From the NCBI RefSeq assembly GCF_014132355.1, contig NZ_BLZO01000093.1, positions 90,881 to 154,880 of the forward strand: DNA of 64,000 bases. Direction: 5' to 3'. The position numbers and the translations under genes are program-made. This document shows, piece by piece, positions 20,961 to 29,818 of the stretch. Source of the stretch: Okeania sp. KiyG1 (GTDB lineage: Bacteria > Cyanobacteriota > Cyanobacteriia > Cyanobacteriales > Microcoleaceae). Every line of letters starts with the position of its first letter. Within the stretch, counting starts at the first letter, position 1. A model generated the notes under the pieces. That model saw only the letters and a list, made by a program, of their open reading frames with translations, was not told the DNA's origin and did no database searches.

Positions 20961-22255
20961 AAGGGAGTAATACCAAGGGTGAAAAAGAATGTTACAAATA
21001 GTTTCGCTCCTTTAGATGTGAAATAATTTCCTGAAATTACTGTAGTGTCAAAGTTTTGAGTCTATAAAATATTACTTTTAACTTTTAACTTTTGACTTTT
21101 GACTTTTGAAAAAGGGAGTAATACCAAGGGTGAAAAAAGAATGTTACAAATAGTTTCGCTCCTTTAGATGTGAAATAATTTCCTGAAATTACTGTAGTGT
21201 CAAAGTTTTGAGTCTATAAAATATTACTTTTAACTTTTAACTTTTAACTTTTAACTTTTGACTTTTGACTTTTGACTTTTGAAAAAGGGAGTAATACCAA
21301 GGGTGAAAAAAGAATGTTACAAATAGTTTCGCTCCTTTAGATGTGAAATAATTTCCTGAAATTACTGTAGTGTCAAAGTTTTGAGTCTATAAAATATTAC
21401 TTTTAACTTTTAACTTTTAACTTTTGACTTTTGACTTTTTAAAATGGGAGTAATACCAAGGGTGAAAAAGAATGTTACAAATAGTTTCGCTCCTTTAGAT
21501 GTGAAATAATTTCCTGAAATTACTGTAGTGTCAAAGTTTTGAGTCTATAAAATATTACTTTTAACTTTTAACTTTTAACTTTTGACTTTTGACTTTTGAA
21601 AAAGGGAGTAATACCAAGGGTGAAAAAGAATGTTACAAATAGTTTCGCTCCTTTAGATGTGAAATAATTTCCTGAAATTACTGTAGTGTCAAAGTTTTGA
21701 GTCTATAAAATATTACTTTTAACTTTTAACTTTTGACTTTTGACTTTTGAAAAAGGGAGTAATACCAAGGGTGAAAAAGAATGTTACAAATAGTTTCGCT
21801 CCTTTAGATGTGAAATAATTTCCTGAAATTACTGTAGTGTCAAAGTTTTGAGTCTATAAAATATTACTTTTAACTTTTAACTTTTAACTTTTAACTTTTG
21901 ACTTTTGACTTTTGACTTTTGAAAAAGGGAGTAATACCAAGGGTGAAAAAGAATGTTACAAATAGTTTCGCTCCTTTAGATGTGAAATAATTTCCTGAAA
22001 TTACTGTAGTGTCAAAGTTTTGAGTCTATAAAATATTACTTTTAACTTTTAACTTTTAACTTTTTACTTTTGACTTTTGAAAAGGGAGTAATACCAAGGG
22101 TGAAAAAGAATGTTACAAATAGTTTCGCTCCTTTAGATGTGAAATAATTTCCTGAAATTACTGTAGTGTCAAAGTTTTGAGTCTATAAAATATTACTTTT
22201 AACTTTTAACTTTTAACTTTTAACTTTTGACTTTTAACTTTTGACTTTCGTGAAT
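20961..22255 (+). repeat. eight-copy non-coding tandem array, 150-173 bp units
   Basis: Copies begin near 20961, 21111, 21285, 21444, 21601, 21752, 21925 and 22081. Each has an almost invariant ~115-bp core (GGGAGTAATACCAAGGGTG through GAGTCTATAAAATATTAC) followed by a variable number of TTTTAAC and TTTTGAC heptamers, which explains the length differences. The core has a small inverted repeat (AATTTC-CT-GAAATT) and a TATAAAAT that could be a -10 box. No coding frame persists across units. A diverged relative is at 61885-61980. Eight near-identical copies imply recent amplification. Confidence 0.9.
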
Positions 22256-22275
22256 ATGTTATTATATAATAACAT
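22256..22275. promoter_or_regulatory. 20-bp perfect AT palindrome before tnpB
   Basis: ATGTTATTATATAATAACAT is its own reverse complement and lies between the tandem array and the tnpB gene. It may be the subterminal hairpin of the IS200/IS605 left end or an operator; the sequence alone does not decide. A second GC-rich inverted structure (ACCCCGGCGGGAAG with AAGCCGGGGGTT) follows at about 22348-22408. Confidence 0.35.
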
Positions 22276-22473
22276 GAGGTATAATTAGCTCCTATTTTTA
22301 GCTCTAATTCCAGGGATAACTTAAAATCCTGAATCCCCTATTAACTACCCCGGCGGGAAGTCCCGCGCTGTAATTTTCAATGAGCGCGTCGGGATGAAAG
22401 CCGGGGGTTATGCGTGTAGCTAGTCCTGATTTTTGATATAATAACTAATGTAGATATAAAGGTCGATACTACA

Positions 22474-23895
22474 ATGCTACTGAAATACAAGTACAAGTTA
22501 AAACCACATAAAAAGCAAGTGGTGATTATATCTAACTGGTTAGAAATGGCCAGGAAGCAATATAATTATCGTTTAGCTGAAAGGTTGAATTGGTTTGAAG
22601 CAACGCGCACATCAGTAAACGCTTGTCCACTTAATGTTTCAGTAGTGCCAGTAGAACGAATTTATCAAAATATTCCTGAATTTAGAATACAAACACGAGA
22701 CGGCAGAAAAAAAGACAGTAATGGTAATCCACTAACTAGAAAAGGTGACAAACATCCCAACATAATAAATGGTTATGTTGCTTGGGAAACAGTACAGTTA
22801 GCAGACCTATCACAAACTAAAAAACTTTTCCCTGAATATAAGTCCATACATTCCCAAGTTTTGCAGGATGTTATCCAAAGAGTACAAACAACAATGGATA
22901 ACTTTACCAAGCCAGACAAAAATGGTAAAACCAGTGGTAAGCCTAAATTTAAGGGAAAACATTATTATAATTCGTTCAGTTATCCTCAGTTATCAAATAC
23001 CATACCCGTCAAAAATTCTAACGGTCGTTGTTGTGTCAATCTACCAAAAATTGGTTTAGTCCCTTTCGTCTATAATCGCCAAATACCAAAAGGTTTCAAG
23101 GTTAAGACAGGTACAGTAATTCGAGAAGCCGACGGATGGTATATCAGCTTCACGATAGAAGATAAAACCGTACCTGTAGAGGTTGCAGAAATTCAACCCA
23201 CTGAAGATAACTCAAAAGGTATCGATCTAGGACTGTTGCACTATGCTGTTACATCCGATGGAGAGTTTGTAGAAGTTCCTAAATTTTTCAGGCTCTGTGA
23301 GCATCGCTTGTCTAAACTACAGGTGAGATTGGCTAAGAAACAAAAGCATTCAAAACCTTGGAAAATTCTCAAACGTAAAATAGCAAAACTTCATCAATTA
23401 ATAGCTAGACAGCGTGTGGATTGGCAATTCAAACTTGCTTATCATTTGTTTAGTGATGTAAGCGTGATATTTTTAGAAGACCTACAGATAGCGAATTTAG
23501 TCCGACGTTGCAAAGCTAAATTAGGCGGTAACGGTCAGTTCTTACCAAACGGCCAATCTGCAAAATCAGGATTAAATAAGTCTTTGCAAGATACTGCTTT
23601 TGGTCAATTCATCCAAGTTTTAGAGTATGTAGCTTGGAAACTGGGTAAGCGAGTTGTAAAAGTAGACCCAAAAGGTACGTCTCAACATTGTTGGAAATGC
23701 TTGAATAAAGTCTCTAAAAGCTTATCAGAGCGCTGGCATTCATGTCCTAAATGTGGACAAGAACTAGACAGGGACTATAACTCAGCACTTCTGATACAGA
23801 AAATCGGATTGTTATCAACACAGGAGGAGGACATCACTTCTGTTAAAACTGCGGTCAGGGCGTCTCTGAGTGAAGAATCCTGCGCTCTCCCGTAG
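22474..23895 (+). CDS. tnpB: TnpB, RNA-guided nuclease of an IS200/IS605-type element, intact
   Basis: 473 residues. All expected parts are visible: an N-terminal helical domain (LLKYKYKLKPHKKQ), the first RuvC acidic motif GIDLGLLHYAVTSDG near residue 250, IFLEDLQIANLVRR near 330, and a zinc ribbon CWKC/CPKCG followed by ELDRDYNSALL with the third acidic residue. TnpB cuts DNA under guidance of an RNA made from the element's right end and is thought to keep the element at its donor site. No tnpA is adjacent, so any transposition would need one in trans. Start ATG 22474. The stop lies 26 bp from the next gene. Confidence 0.93.
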   Translation: MLLKYKYKLKPHKKQVVIISNWLEMARKQYNYRLAERLNWFEATRTSVNACPLNVSVVPVERIYQNIPEFRIQTRDGRKKDSNGNPLTRKGDKHPNIINGYVAWETVQLADLSQTKKLFPEYKSIHSQVLQDVIQRVQTTMDNFTKPDKNGKTSGKPKFKGKHYYNSFSYPQLSNTIPVKNSNGRCCVNLPKIGLVPFVYNRQIPKGFKVKTGTVIREADGWYISFTIEDKTVPVEVAEIQPTEDNSKGIDLGLLHYAVTSDGEFVEVPKFFRLCEHRLSKLQVRLAKKQKHSKPWKILKRKIAKLHQLIARQRVDWQFKLAYHLFSDVSVIFLEDLQIANLVRRCKAKLGGNGQFLPNGQSAKSGLNKSLQDTAFGQFIQVLEYVAWKLGKRVVKVDPKGTSQHCWKCLNKVSKSLSERWHSCPKCGQELDRDYNSALLIQKIGLLSTQEEDITSVKTAVRASLSEESCALP

Positions 23896-23917
23896 GGGAG
23901 CGTCGGGAGTATGTCAA
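23800..23917 (+). ncRNA. candidate omega-RNA and right end of the intact TnpB element
   Basis: The 3' end of tnpB runs into GCGCTCTCCCGTAGGGGAGC, a stable hairpin, then GTCGGGAGTATGTCAA near 23902-23917. This is the form of right-end scaffold RNAs of TnpB elements. If the element ends here, the bases immediately after (AATGAAATACTGG) would be the natural guide, and they are the start of the kinase gene. No structure was computed. Confidence 0.45.
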
Positions 23918-23921
23918 TAAA

Positions 23922-25706
23922 ATGAAATACTGGAAATCAGGTAAACAACTACAAAATGGCAAATATATAATTCAAGACCTGCTTGGTATTGGCGGTTTCG
24001 GTATTACTTATAGTGCTTTAGAGCAAAGCTCTAATCAATTAGTTGCGATTAAAACTCTCAATTATCGAGTACAACGTAAACCAAATTTTGACAAATATCA
24101 AGAAAACTTTTTAAATGAAGCCTTATGTTTAGCAAAATGTAGTCATCCCAATGTTGTAGAAGTTCACCGCCTTTTTAAAGAAAATAAATTATGGTGCATG
24201 GTGATGGAATATATAGATGGGGATGACTTAGGAATTTATCGTGAAGAACAAGACGGAATTATATCAGAAAGTGAAGCAATACATCTAATTAAACAAGTAG
24301 GAGAAGCACTAACATTTATACATAATCAAGGATTTTTGCATCGGGATGTTAAACCTCAAAATATTCTGCTACGTCGAGATACTTTAGAAGCAGTATTAAT
24401 TGATTTTGGTTTAGCACGAGAATTTAATAGCGGCAGCGTACAAACTCATACAACTGATAGTACATTGTACTTTGCACCAATTGAACAATACGAAAGACGA
24501 GCAAAACGAGGAGCTTTTACTGATATATATGCCCTAGCAGCAACCCTATACGTTTTATTGACAGGTGAAATGCCTACACCAGCAAAAGTCAGGCAAGAAG
24601 GAAAAATACCATTAATTCCACCAAAAAAATATAATTCCCAAATTAGCGATCAAGTCAATAATGCAATTATTAAAGGCATGAAATTAGAGCCTGAAGAACG
24701 GCCTCAATTTGTTGCTGAATGGTTGACTTTATTATCACCTGCACAAGAATTTGTCATAACTAATGTACCCTCAACTTTACCAGCAACTCTGCCAACAATT
24801 ACCGACACTCCTCCAGAATTACTAACTGTTGATTCTAGTTTTGAACTCGAATTGCAAACTTTTAAATTTGAATATTTAACAATCAAAATCAGCCCAAAAT
24901 GCGAAATAATTGAAAATATAAAAGAGCAACGAGAAGCTCAACAATTTATTGAAAATATTGCCAATAATATTTTCCTAGAAATGGTATCTATTCCTGGTAA
25001 TACTTTCTTAATGGGTTCCCCAAAAACAACAGCAGAAAAATGGGAAACAGAAAGTCCACAACATACAGTTACAATAGCACCTTTATTTGTGAGCAAATAT
25101 CCCATTACTCAAGCACAGTGGCAAGCAGTGATGGGAAAAAACCCAGCTTATTTCAAAGGAGAAAATAGACCAGTAGAAATGGTGTCTTGGTATAACGCAA
25201 TTGAATTTTGTCGTCAGCTATCTGCTCAAACTGGAAAAACTTATCGGTTACTCTCAGAAGCAGAATGGGAATATATTTGTCGCGGAGAAACAACTACATT
25301 ATTTTACTTTGGTAATAGTCTGATAACTGACCTAGCAAACTATAATGGCGAAGAAGCTTATGCTTGTTCATTACAACAAAATTATCGCGAACAAACAACA
25401 GATGTAGGTAGTTTTCCACCCAACGCTTTTGGATTATACGATCTTCATGGCAATGTTTGGGAGTGGTGTGCTGACCCCTGGCATAATAATTATCGGGGCG
25501 CTCCTTTAGATGGTAGTGTGTGGGAAAAAGATGGCAATTATAACTACAGAATGTTGAGAGGAGGAGGATACTTAAACTATTCTAAAGGTTGTCGTAGTGC
25601 CAATAGAAATTGGAAAACTCCCAGAAGTAAGTATAAGTCAGTAGGTTTGAGAGTGGCAGTTTCTCATCCTGTTTCAAAAGAGGGAACAGGGAACAGGGAG
25701 AAATAA
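23922..25706 (+). CDS. serine/threonine kinase fused to an FGE-sulfatase-like domain
   Basis: 594 residues. The N-terminal Hanks-type kinase has LLGIGGFGITY (glycine loop), AIKTL, HRDVKPQNILL near residue 140 and IDFGLAREF; all catalytic residues are present. A ~70-residue linker leads to an FGE/SUMF1-like domain (~353-582) with MVSIPGNTFLMGS, RLLSEAEWEY, NAFGLYDLHGNVWEWCAD and SANRN..VGLRVA. Such fusions are common in filamentous cyanobacteria; targets are unknown. The start sits 26 bp after tnpB, so the TnpB element has replaced or displaced its promoter. The last residues (KEGTGNREK) come from GGGAACA heptamers, and the TAA stop is the edge of a family-3 repeat. Confidence 0.93.
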   Translation: MKYWKSGKQLQNGKYIIQDLLGIGGFGITYSALEQSSNQLVAIKTLNYRVQRKPNFDKYQENFLNEALCLAKCSHPNVVEVHRLFKENKLWCMVMEYIDGDDLGIYREEQDGIISESEAIHLIKQVGEALTFIHNQGFLHRDVKPQNILLRRDTLEAVLIDFGLAREFNSGSVQTHTTDSTLYFAPIEQYERRAKRGAFTDIYALAATLYVLLTGEMPTPAKVRQEGKIPLIPPKKYNSQISDQVNNAIIKGMKLEPEERPQFVAEWLTLLSPAQEFVITNVPSTLPATLPTITDTPPELLTVDSSFELELQTFKFEYLTIKISPKCEIIENIKEQREAQQFIENIANNIFLEMVSIPGNTFLMGSPKTTAEKWETESPQHTVTIAPLFVSKYPITQAQWQAVMGKNPAYFKGENRPVEMVSWYNAIEFCRQLSAQTGKTYRLLSEAEWEYICRGETTTLFYFGNSLITDLANYNGEEAYACSLQQNYREQTTDVGSFPPNAFGLYDLHGNVWEWCADPWHNNYRGAPLDGSVWEKDGNYNYRMLRGGGYLNYSKGCRSANRNWKTPRSKYKSVGLRVAVSHPVSKEGTGNREK

Positions 25707-25960
25707 TTAGGGTTTGCTGAAAAAATTGGTTGGTGGGGGTAAGACACGGGGACACGGTGACGCGGGGACGGGTCGATTTGTGGAGAACAGGCAATGGTTT
25801 CGGCCATTTTATGTGAAGAAATTTTCTTGAATTTCAGCAGAAAATTTCAGTAAATTGATGTCGAACTAGCTAATAACTTAGGAGATAAATTGAATATAAA
25901 AAGCTCCATTACTTTAACTATCCTGACTTTTAGCTTCATGAGCGCAAGCCCTAATTAATA
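25704..25960. repeat. family-3 MITE-like element (~255 bp)
   Basis: It is bounded by imperfect terminal inverted repeats, TAATTAGGGTTTGCTGAAAA on the left and GAGCGCAAGCCCTAATTA on the right. The left end supplies the TAA stop of the kinase gene. Other family-3 copies are at 14155-14396 (triplicated), 27917-28157, 42602-42872 and partially 45585-45700. The interior of this copy differs from the others (GGGACACGGTGACGCGGGGA). Confidence 0.7.
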
Positions 25961-26375
25961 ATTTATTTATCTTTTCTTTTGCGGGTTTAATACCCCACCG
26001 TCATTTGCGTTGCTGAAAAATGCTTGGGGTTTGTAGACATGGAGTGGCGGGTCATTGACTATCCATAAGTAATTTTCCCCTCTGCCTTCTGCCTTCTTAT
26101 CTTTTTATTTTGGGTTTAAGTCCCCATCCATTTTTTCTTCCTTCTTCCTTCTTCCTTCTTCCTTCTTCCTTCTTTAAATAAGTTTAAATTTTATTGAAAA
26201 AAATTAATTTTTGTAACTTTCAAATCCCCGACCAGAATTTTCAAGCTCTCCCCACCTAAATATTTAGATAATATTTAGCAAAAATTTCATGGGAGAGTTT
26301 GACCAAAAACAATAGCAAATATTGAGTTGCTTAGGACATGGTATGGGAATTTATGACTTAATTTGCGTCAGAAAC
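25961..26375. other. spacer with STRR
   Basis: TTCTTCC heptamers run at about 26138-26175. Two related phrases, GCGGGTTTAATACCCCACCG (near 25981) and GGGTTTAAGTCCCCATCC (near 26112), recur near 52208-52275. No gene seen. Confidence 0.45.
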
Positions 26376-26954
26376 TTAGTCATCAACAATATTAGCCCAA
26401 TCAGGAAAAGAAGGAGGAAAGAAATTAATATCATAGCCCGACTCTTCCCACTCATGAACCCACAATGGCACAACTCCTACCCCTGCTTGAGGAGTTATAG
26501 AGAATACCCTTTCCCCACATTCAACAATGTGAAATATCTGCTTGAGGGTATCCCCTAAATTAAGGGCTAAACTTAATAATTCATCTAATTCCGGACTAAC
26601 CCGCTTCACCCTTGGTTTGTCCTCCTCAACCCATAGAAGTTTTAGGGACTTAAGGGACCTCGGACTTAGTTGACTTCGATAGTAAACCCGCTTAAGTTGG
26701 GCAACAGGTTCGAGACTTCTTTCTACCCGGCGAATTTGCTGCAACCGGAGATAGTGCCACTCTGCCAAATGTTTTCGGTCTTCAGCAGGTATTTGTCCTT
26801 TTTTGGATGAGTGCTGAAAAGCATATCTTGCACAGCTACATCCAAGATTAGCTAACAGATGGATTAATTCTCTCTCTTTAGGAGTTGCTTGTCTTCTTTC
26901 TGCAGTTCTTGTAATAATCCTTTTTCTTCGTGTAGTAGTCGTTGTGTCCATCAT
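26376..26954 (-). CDS. hypothetical protein
   Basis: 192 residues, not recognised. The N-terminus is basic and Thr-rich (MMDTTTTTRRKRIITRTAER). The rest has helical, Leu-rich segments (ERELIHLLANLGCSCARYAF; LDELLSLALNLGDTLKQIF) and an acidic, aromatic C-terminus (WVHEWEESGYDINFF). It is slightly richer in GC and has different codon use from its neighbours, which could mean acquisition from elsewhere. No signal peptide or membrane segment. The initial MM offers two start choices one codon apart. Confidence 0.65.
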   Translation of the reverse strand: MMDTTTTTRRKRIITRTAERRQATPKERELIHLLANLGCSCARYAFQHSSKKGQIPAEDRKHLAEWHYLRLQQIRRVERSLEPVAQLKRVYYRSQLSPRSLKSLKLLWVEEDKPRVKRVSPELDELLSLALNLGDTLKQIFHIVECGERVFSITPQAGVGVVPLWVHEWEESGYDINFFPPSFPDWANIVDD

Positions 26955-27105
26955 TTTTCGATAATATTAATCAGAACATAATACAAGGATAATGGAGGGT
27001 AGAACCGTAATTAGTAGCATAAAGTTCTACCCATATGTGAATATCTAGTCTAATCTGTCTTTACTGTCTCAAGGAAGTTATTTCGGCCTTACTTATAGTT
27101 TATTT

Positions 27106-27291
27106 TCATTGATCTGTATTTATGTTTTCTTCATTCCCATCTTCATCACGGCCTTCATAACTAACTATCTGACTCTCTTTGATGCTAGTCTCATTAGATG
27201 ACCTTAAACCCAAGGCTGTGGCCTTTGGTACTTGGAAAAATGTCAAGCCTGCGGAGGCTATTAACCCAAAAATGATAATATTCTGTTTCAT
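27106..27291 (-). CDS. small secreted peptide with signal sequence
   Basis: 61 residues: MKQNIIIFGLIASAGLTFFQ is a clear signal peptide with likely cleavage after KATA, leaving about 36 polar, acidic residues (SSNETSIKESQIVSYEGRDE and on). There is one Lys after Met, a hydrophobic core and an AXA-like site. Family not recognised. It lies 150 bp from the 26376-26954 gene on the same strand, so the two could be co-transcribed. Confidence 0.5.
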   Translation of the reverse strand: MKQNIIIFGLIASAGLTFFQVPKATALGLRSSNETSIKESQIVSYEGRDEDGNEENINTDQ

Positions 27292-27424
27292 AGTAGTAGA
27301 TGAACCCTGTCTAGTGTTTTAGATAGACTCGCAATGCTTTGCAACTGGTAAAAAGTGGGTTGTTGCAAAAGACCTCTTGTCTTCCGATTAATCAGTCTGC
27401 AATTATAAAAGAAGCATAGGCACG

Positions 27425-27662
27425 ACCTGATGGATCACAAAAGCCGGAAGTGAGGTGTTAGTAGTCTTATTACTATTTTCTCCCCAATCCTGCTATTTGG
27501 GATGTGGAGACTAAGCCATTAGGGAGTTAAACCATCAGGTAATTAGTCCATCTAGGAGTTATCCATCAGGGGCATCTACTTTATTTCATTTAACTATCAG
27601 GGTGTATCTCCATCTGCAGTTCTGAACTAGCTGTTTATTGTCCAAATAAACAGCTTTTTTTT
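27425..27662 (+). ncRNA. candidate structured non-coding RNA
   Basis: No open frame fits, but the stretch is internally structured. CCTGATGG (27426-27433) can pair with downstream CCATCAGG motifs, which occur four or five times in variant form (CCATTAGG, CCATCAGG, CCATCTAGG, CCATCAGG, CTATCAGG) between 27517 and 27602. It ends at a textbook intrinsic terminator. ATTATAAAA near 27411 could be a -10 box. It resembles none of the RNAs I can recall (RNase P, tmRNA, SRP RNA, 6S). Confidence 0.4.
27629..27662 (+). terminator. rho-independent terminator
   Basis: An 11-bp perfect stem (AGCTGTTTATT paired with AATAAACAGCT) with a 5-base loop is followed by a run of eight T. The T-run lies only on the plus-strand side, so it ends a plus-strand transcript, though no plus-strand protein gene lies upstream for over 1.9 kb. 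Confidence 0.8.
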
Positions 27663-27916
27663 CGATTATTCTCTAGGAGAGGAAGACGGAATTAGGAGTA
27701 AAGAAGTAAACTAAGGTCCCAAACTTTAAATCCAGTCTTTTTATCAAAATAATTGGGTCTAAAACCCAGCCCTTTAAGGCGAAATATTTTTGGAGGGGAA
27801 CTCAAATCTCCGTTGCAAAAACAACTTCTGTACGGGCAATTCGCGAATCGCCCCTACTGACTTCTGACTTCTGACTTCGTTAAATGGGTATTATTTTTAA
27901 CTTGAATTATTATTAA
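27663..27916. other. spacer, no gene seen
   Basis: AT-rich sequence with TTCTGACTTCTGACTTC-like STRR near 27863. Nothing else is recognised. Confidence 0.4.
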
Positions 27917-28157
27917 TTAGGGCTTGCGCTCATAAATCTCAAAGCATTTACAGGTAAAGGTTTTAGACTTTTTAGGTCTGAAATACCTTGATTTTCAGCC
28001 CTTCATGCTCAAAGAAAGAGCGTATTTTGGGCGAGAGTAGGGCAAAAAAATACTCCCGTACGGACGCCCTTATGCAACGTCCCTACCCTACTCCCCTACT
28101 CCCCTACTCCCCGCTCCCCTACTCCTTAAAAAAGACTTTTGAGCGCAAACCCTAATT
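27917..28157. repeat. family-3 MITE-like element
   Basis: It starts TTAGGGCTTGCGCTCATAAA and ends TTTTGAGCGCAAACCCTAAT, giving good terminal inverted repeats. The interior shares GATTTTCAGCCCTTCATGC and AGCGTATTTTGGGCG with the triplicated copies at 14-16 kb. A CTCCCCTACTCCCCTACT STRR tract and a GCAACGTCCCTACC half-palindrome are embedded. Its right edge overlaps the queE stop codon. Confidence 0.75.
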
Positions 28158-28779
28158 ATTGTACCCCCAAATATTTATGTAATTGTACGGATAGGCGGTA
28201 TCTAGGATATTTTTGGAGTAACTCTAGGACCAATGGTAAGGCAAAATTACGGTTGTACCATTCTGGCTGGAGAAAAACTGGAATATTATTATTTGCCAAT
28301 AAAGTTTTACTATAAAATTCTAACTCTTTACCAGTTTCTATTACTAATTTGATTTCTGAAGCCCGCATCCACATCTGTTTTACAACTGGATATTTAGGAC
28401 TAATATGTTGTTTAGGGCTGAGGGTTATCCAAGTCTGAGGTGAAATTTCTTGCCAATAGCAACCTGAAGTTTCTATAGAAACTTGTCTACCAGTATCTTC
28501 TATTTTTTTCACTAGATTAGGTAACTGTTTATGGATAAAAGGTTCACCACCAGAAATAACAACTCTGGGAGAAAATAACTCATTAATTAACTCATCAAAA
28601 GTTTTAATTTTTCTTGGTAAATTAGTTCCTCCATCGGCATAACCAGTATCACAATAATGACAGCCTACTGGGCAACCAGCAAGACGAATAAAATCTACTG
28701 GTGTACCTGCCCAATAGCCTTCTCCTTGAATAGTTTTTTGGAATGTTTCATGGATCGGAATGATTAAATTTTCTGTCAT
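28156..28779 (-). CDS. queE: 7-carboxy-7-deazaguanine synthase
   Basis: 207 residues. Radical SAM enzyme that converts 6-carboxytetrahydropterin to 7-carboxy-7-deazaguanine in queuosine/preQ0 biosynthesis. The cluster motif is CPVGCHYC (CxxxCxxC), preceded by [24 protein letters not shown], a QueE hallmark. VVISGGEP and the C-terminal QLHKYLGV also fit. Length matches the family. No other queuosine gene is nearby. The TAA stop is part of the family-3 repeat that abuts it. Confidence 0.93.
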   Translation of the reverse strand: MTENLIIPIHETFQKTIQGEGYWAGTPVDFIRLAGCPVGCHYCDTGYADGGTNLPRKIKTFDELINELFSPRVVISGGEPFIHKQLPNLVKKIEDTGRQVSIETSGCYWQEISPQTWITLSPKQHISPKYPVVKQMWMRASEIKLVIETGKELEFYSKTLLANNNIPVFLQPEWYNRNFALPLVLELLQKYPRYRLSVQLHKYLGVQ

Positions 28780-28970
28780 GTTTGAGTTATAAATAAGAAT
28801 AAAAAAAGGATTTTGTTTTAGTCATTGACATCTTCAATAATAGACATCTCCAATCTTATAGTCATTTCAGTTGAGATTGAGACAAGATTTTCTTTAAGAG
28901 AAAAGGTTTCAGCAGAAAAAGTGTTTCATTCTTATTTAAAATGACTATATAAGTAGAAAAACTTTAAACA

Positions 28971-29232
28971 ATGCCTCCTAAAGATATTTTTCACGATACA
29001 GTGAGAAGGAGACAATTATTTATTATTTAGGGTGGGTTGGCATAAAAGGAGGCGAATTTATGGTTGTATTATTCACGTCGATATTATCAACGAAAAAATC
29101 TGGATACAGTACAACGGAACCGAGGTCGATATTGCTGAAGAATTATTGACATTAGGAGTTCCCAAACACGATATTGTTTTAGGATTTCATTCCCCCTATA
29201 TGAGGCAATTTACCGAGTATGGGATTAGTTAA
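28971..29232 (+). pseudogene. fused remnant of xisH and xisI
   Basis: ATG 28971 reads MPPKDIFHDTVR, the start of XisH (fdxN element excision controlling factor), and then breaks. In another frame from about 29012, DNYLLFRVGWHKRRRIYGC continues to HVDI, IWIQYNGTEVDIAEEL and GVPKHDIVLGFHSPYMRQFT, the C-terminal two-thirds of XisI. The xisH body and xisI start are missing, so an internal deletion of a xisHI pair is the simplest history. An in-frame start exists at GTG 29032 for the XisI part (66 residues) but is unlikely to give a working protein. Confidence 0.8.
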
Positions 29233-29818
29233 ATTGATAAATGTTTGCTACAAATGGCTATGATATTTCTTAGAATTTCCTACGGAATGCTCCGCAAACA
29301 GAATTTAGAATTCAGAATTCACACGGGAATAGATTTAATACCATTTTTGATGTTGTGAATTATCTTTTTCGTCAAATAGACTTTCTTATGAAGTACCCGC
29401 AATGGTGCTTATTATTCGTAACATTATTTTTTCCAAATAGTAATTTTTAAAACTTACCGAATAATTAAGGTTTAAAGGCTCTCCTTTAAAGGAGAAACAA
29501 GCGGTCGAGGGATGGCGAGGTGTCCTCGCCATATCCAATCGACCAAGAGAGAAAAAAATTTCCTTAAGCGTTAATCCTCTTCTTTCCAAGGAGAGGTAAT
29601 TGTTAATTATTAATTATTAATTATTAATTATTAATTGTTGAAAGTACATCTGTTGCGGGCAAGATGCCAGCACTACAAAGACTGGAACATTAATATTTGT
29701 ACCTCATATACCTGCAATCTGCTGTATATAATGTCCGGTTGAATAGTTATAAATTATATGATCAACTTTTAAATTAATTTTTTCCTTCTTCCTTCTTCCT
29801 TCTTCCTTCTTCCTTCTT
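29233..29818. other. repeat-filled spacer
   Basis: A family-4 repeat lies at 29273-29301 (TTTCCTACGGAATGCTCCGC), followed by GAATTTA/GAATTCA heptamers. A family-1 copy at about 29453-29640 carries an extra inner hairpin (CGGTCGAGGGATGGCGAGG with CCTCGCCATATCCAATCGAC). A GCGGGCAAGATGCC phrase sits at 29656, and TTCTTCC heptamers at 29784-29816 reach the stop of the next gene. No gene. Confidence 0.55.

Noticed and set aside
20961-22255. CRISPR array
   Set aside because: Units are 150-173 bp with no unique spacers between short repeats, and no cas genes are near.
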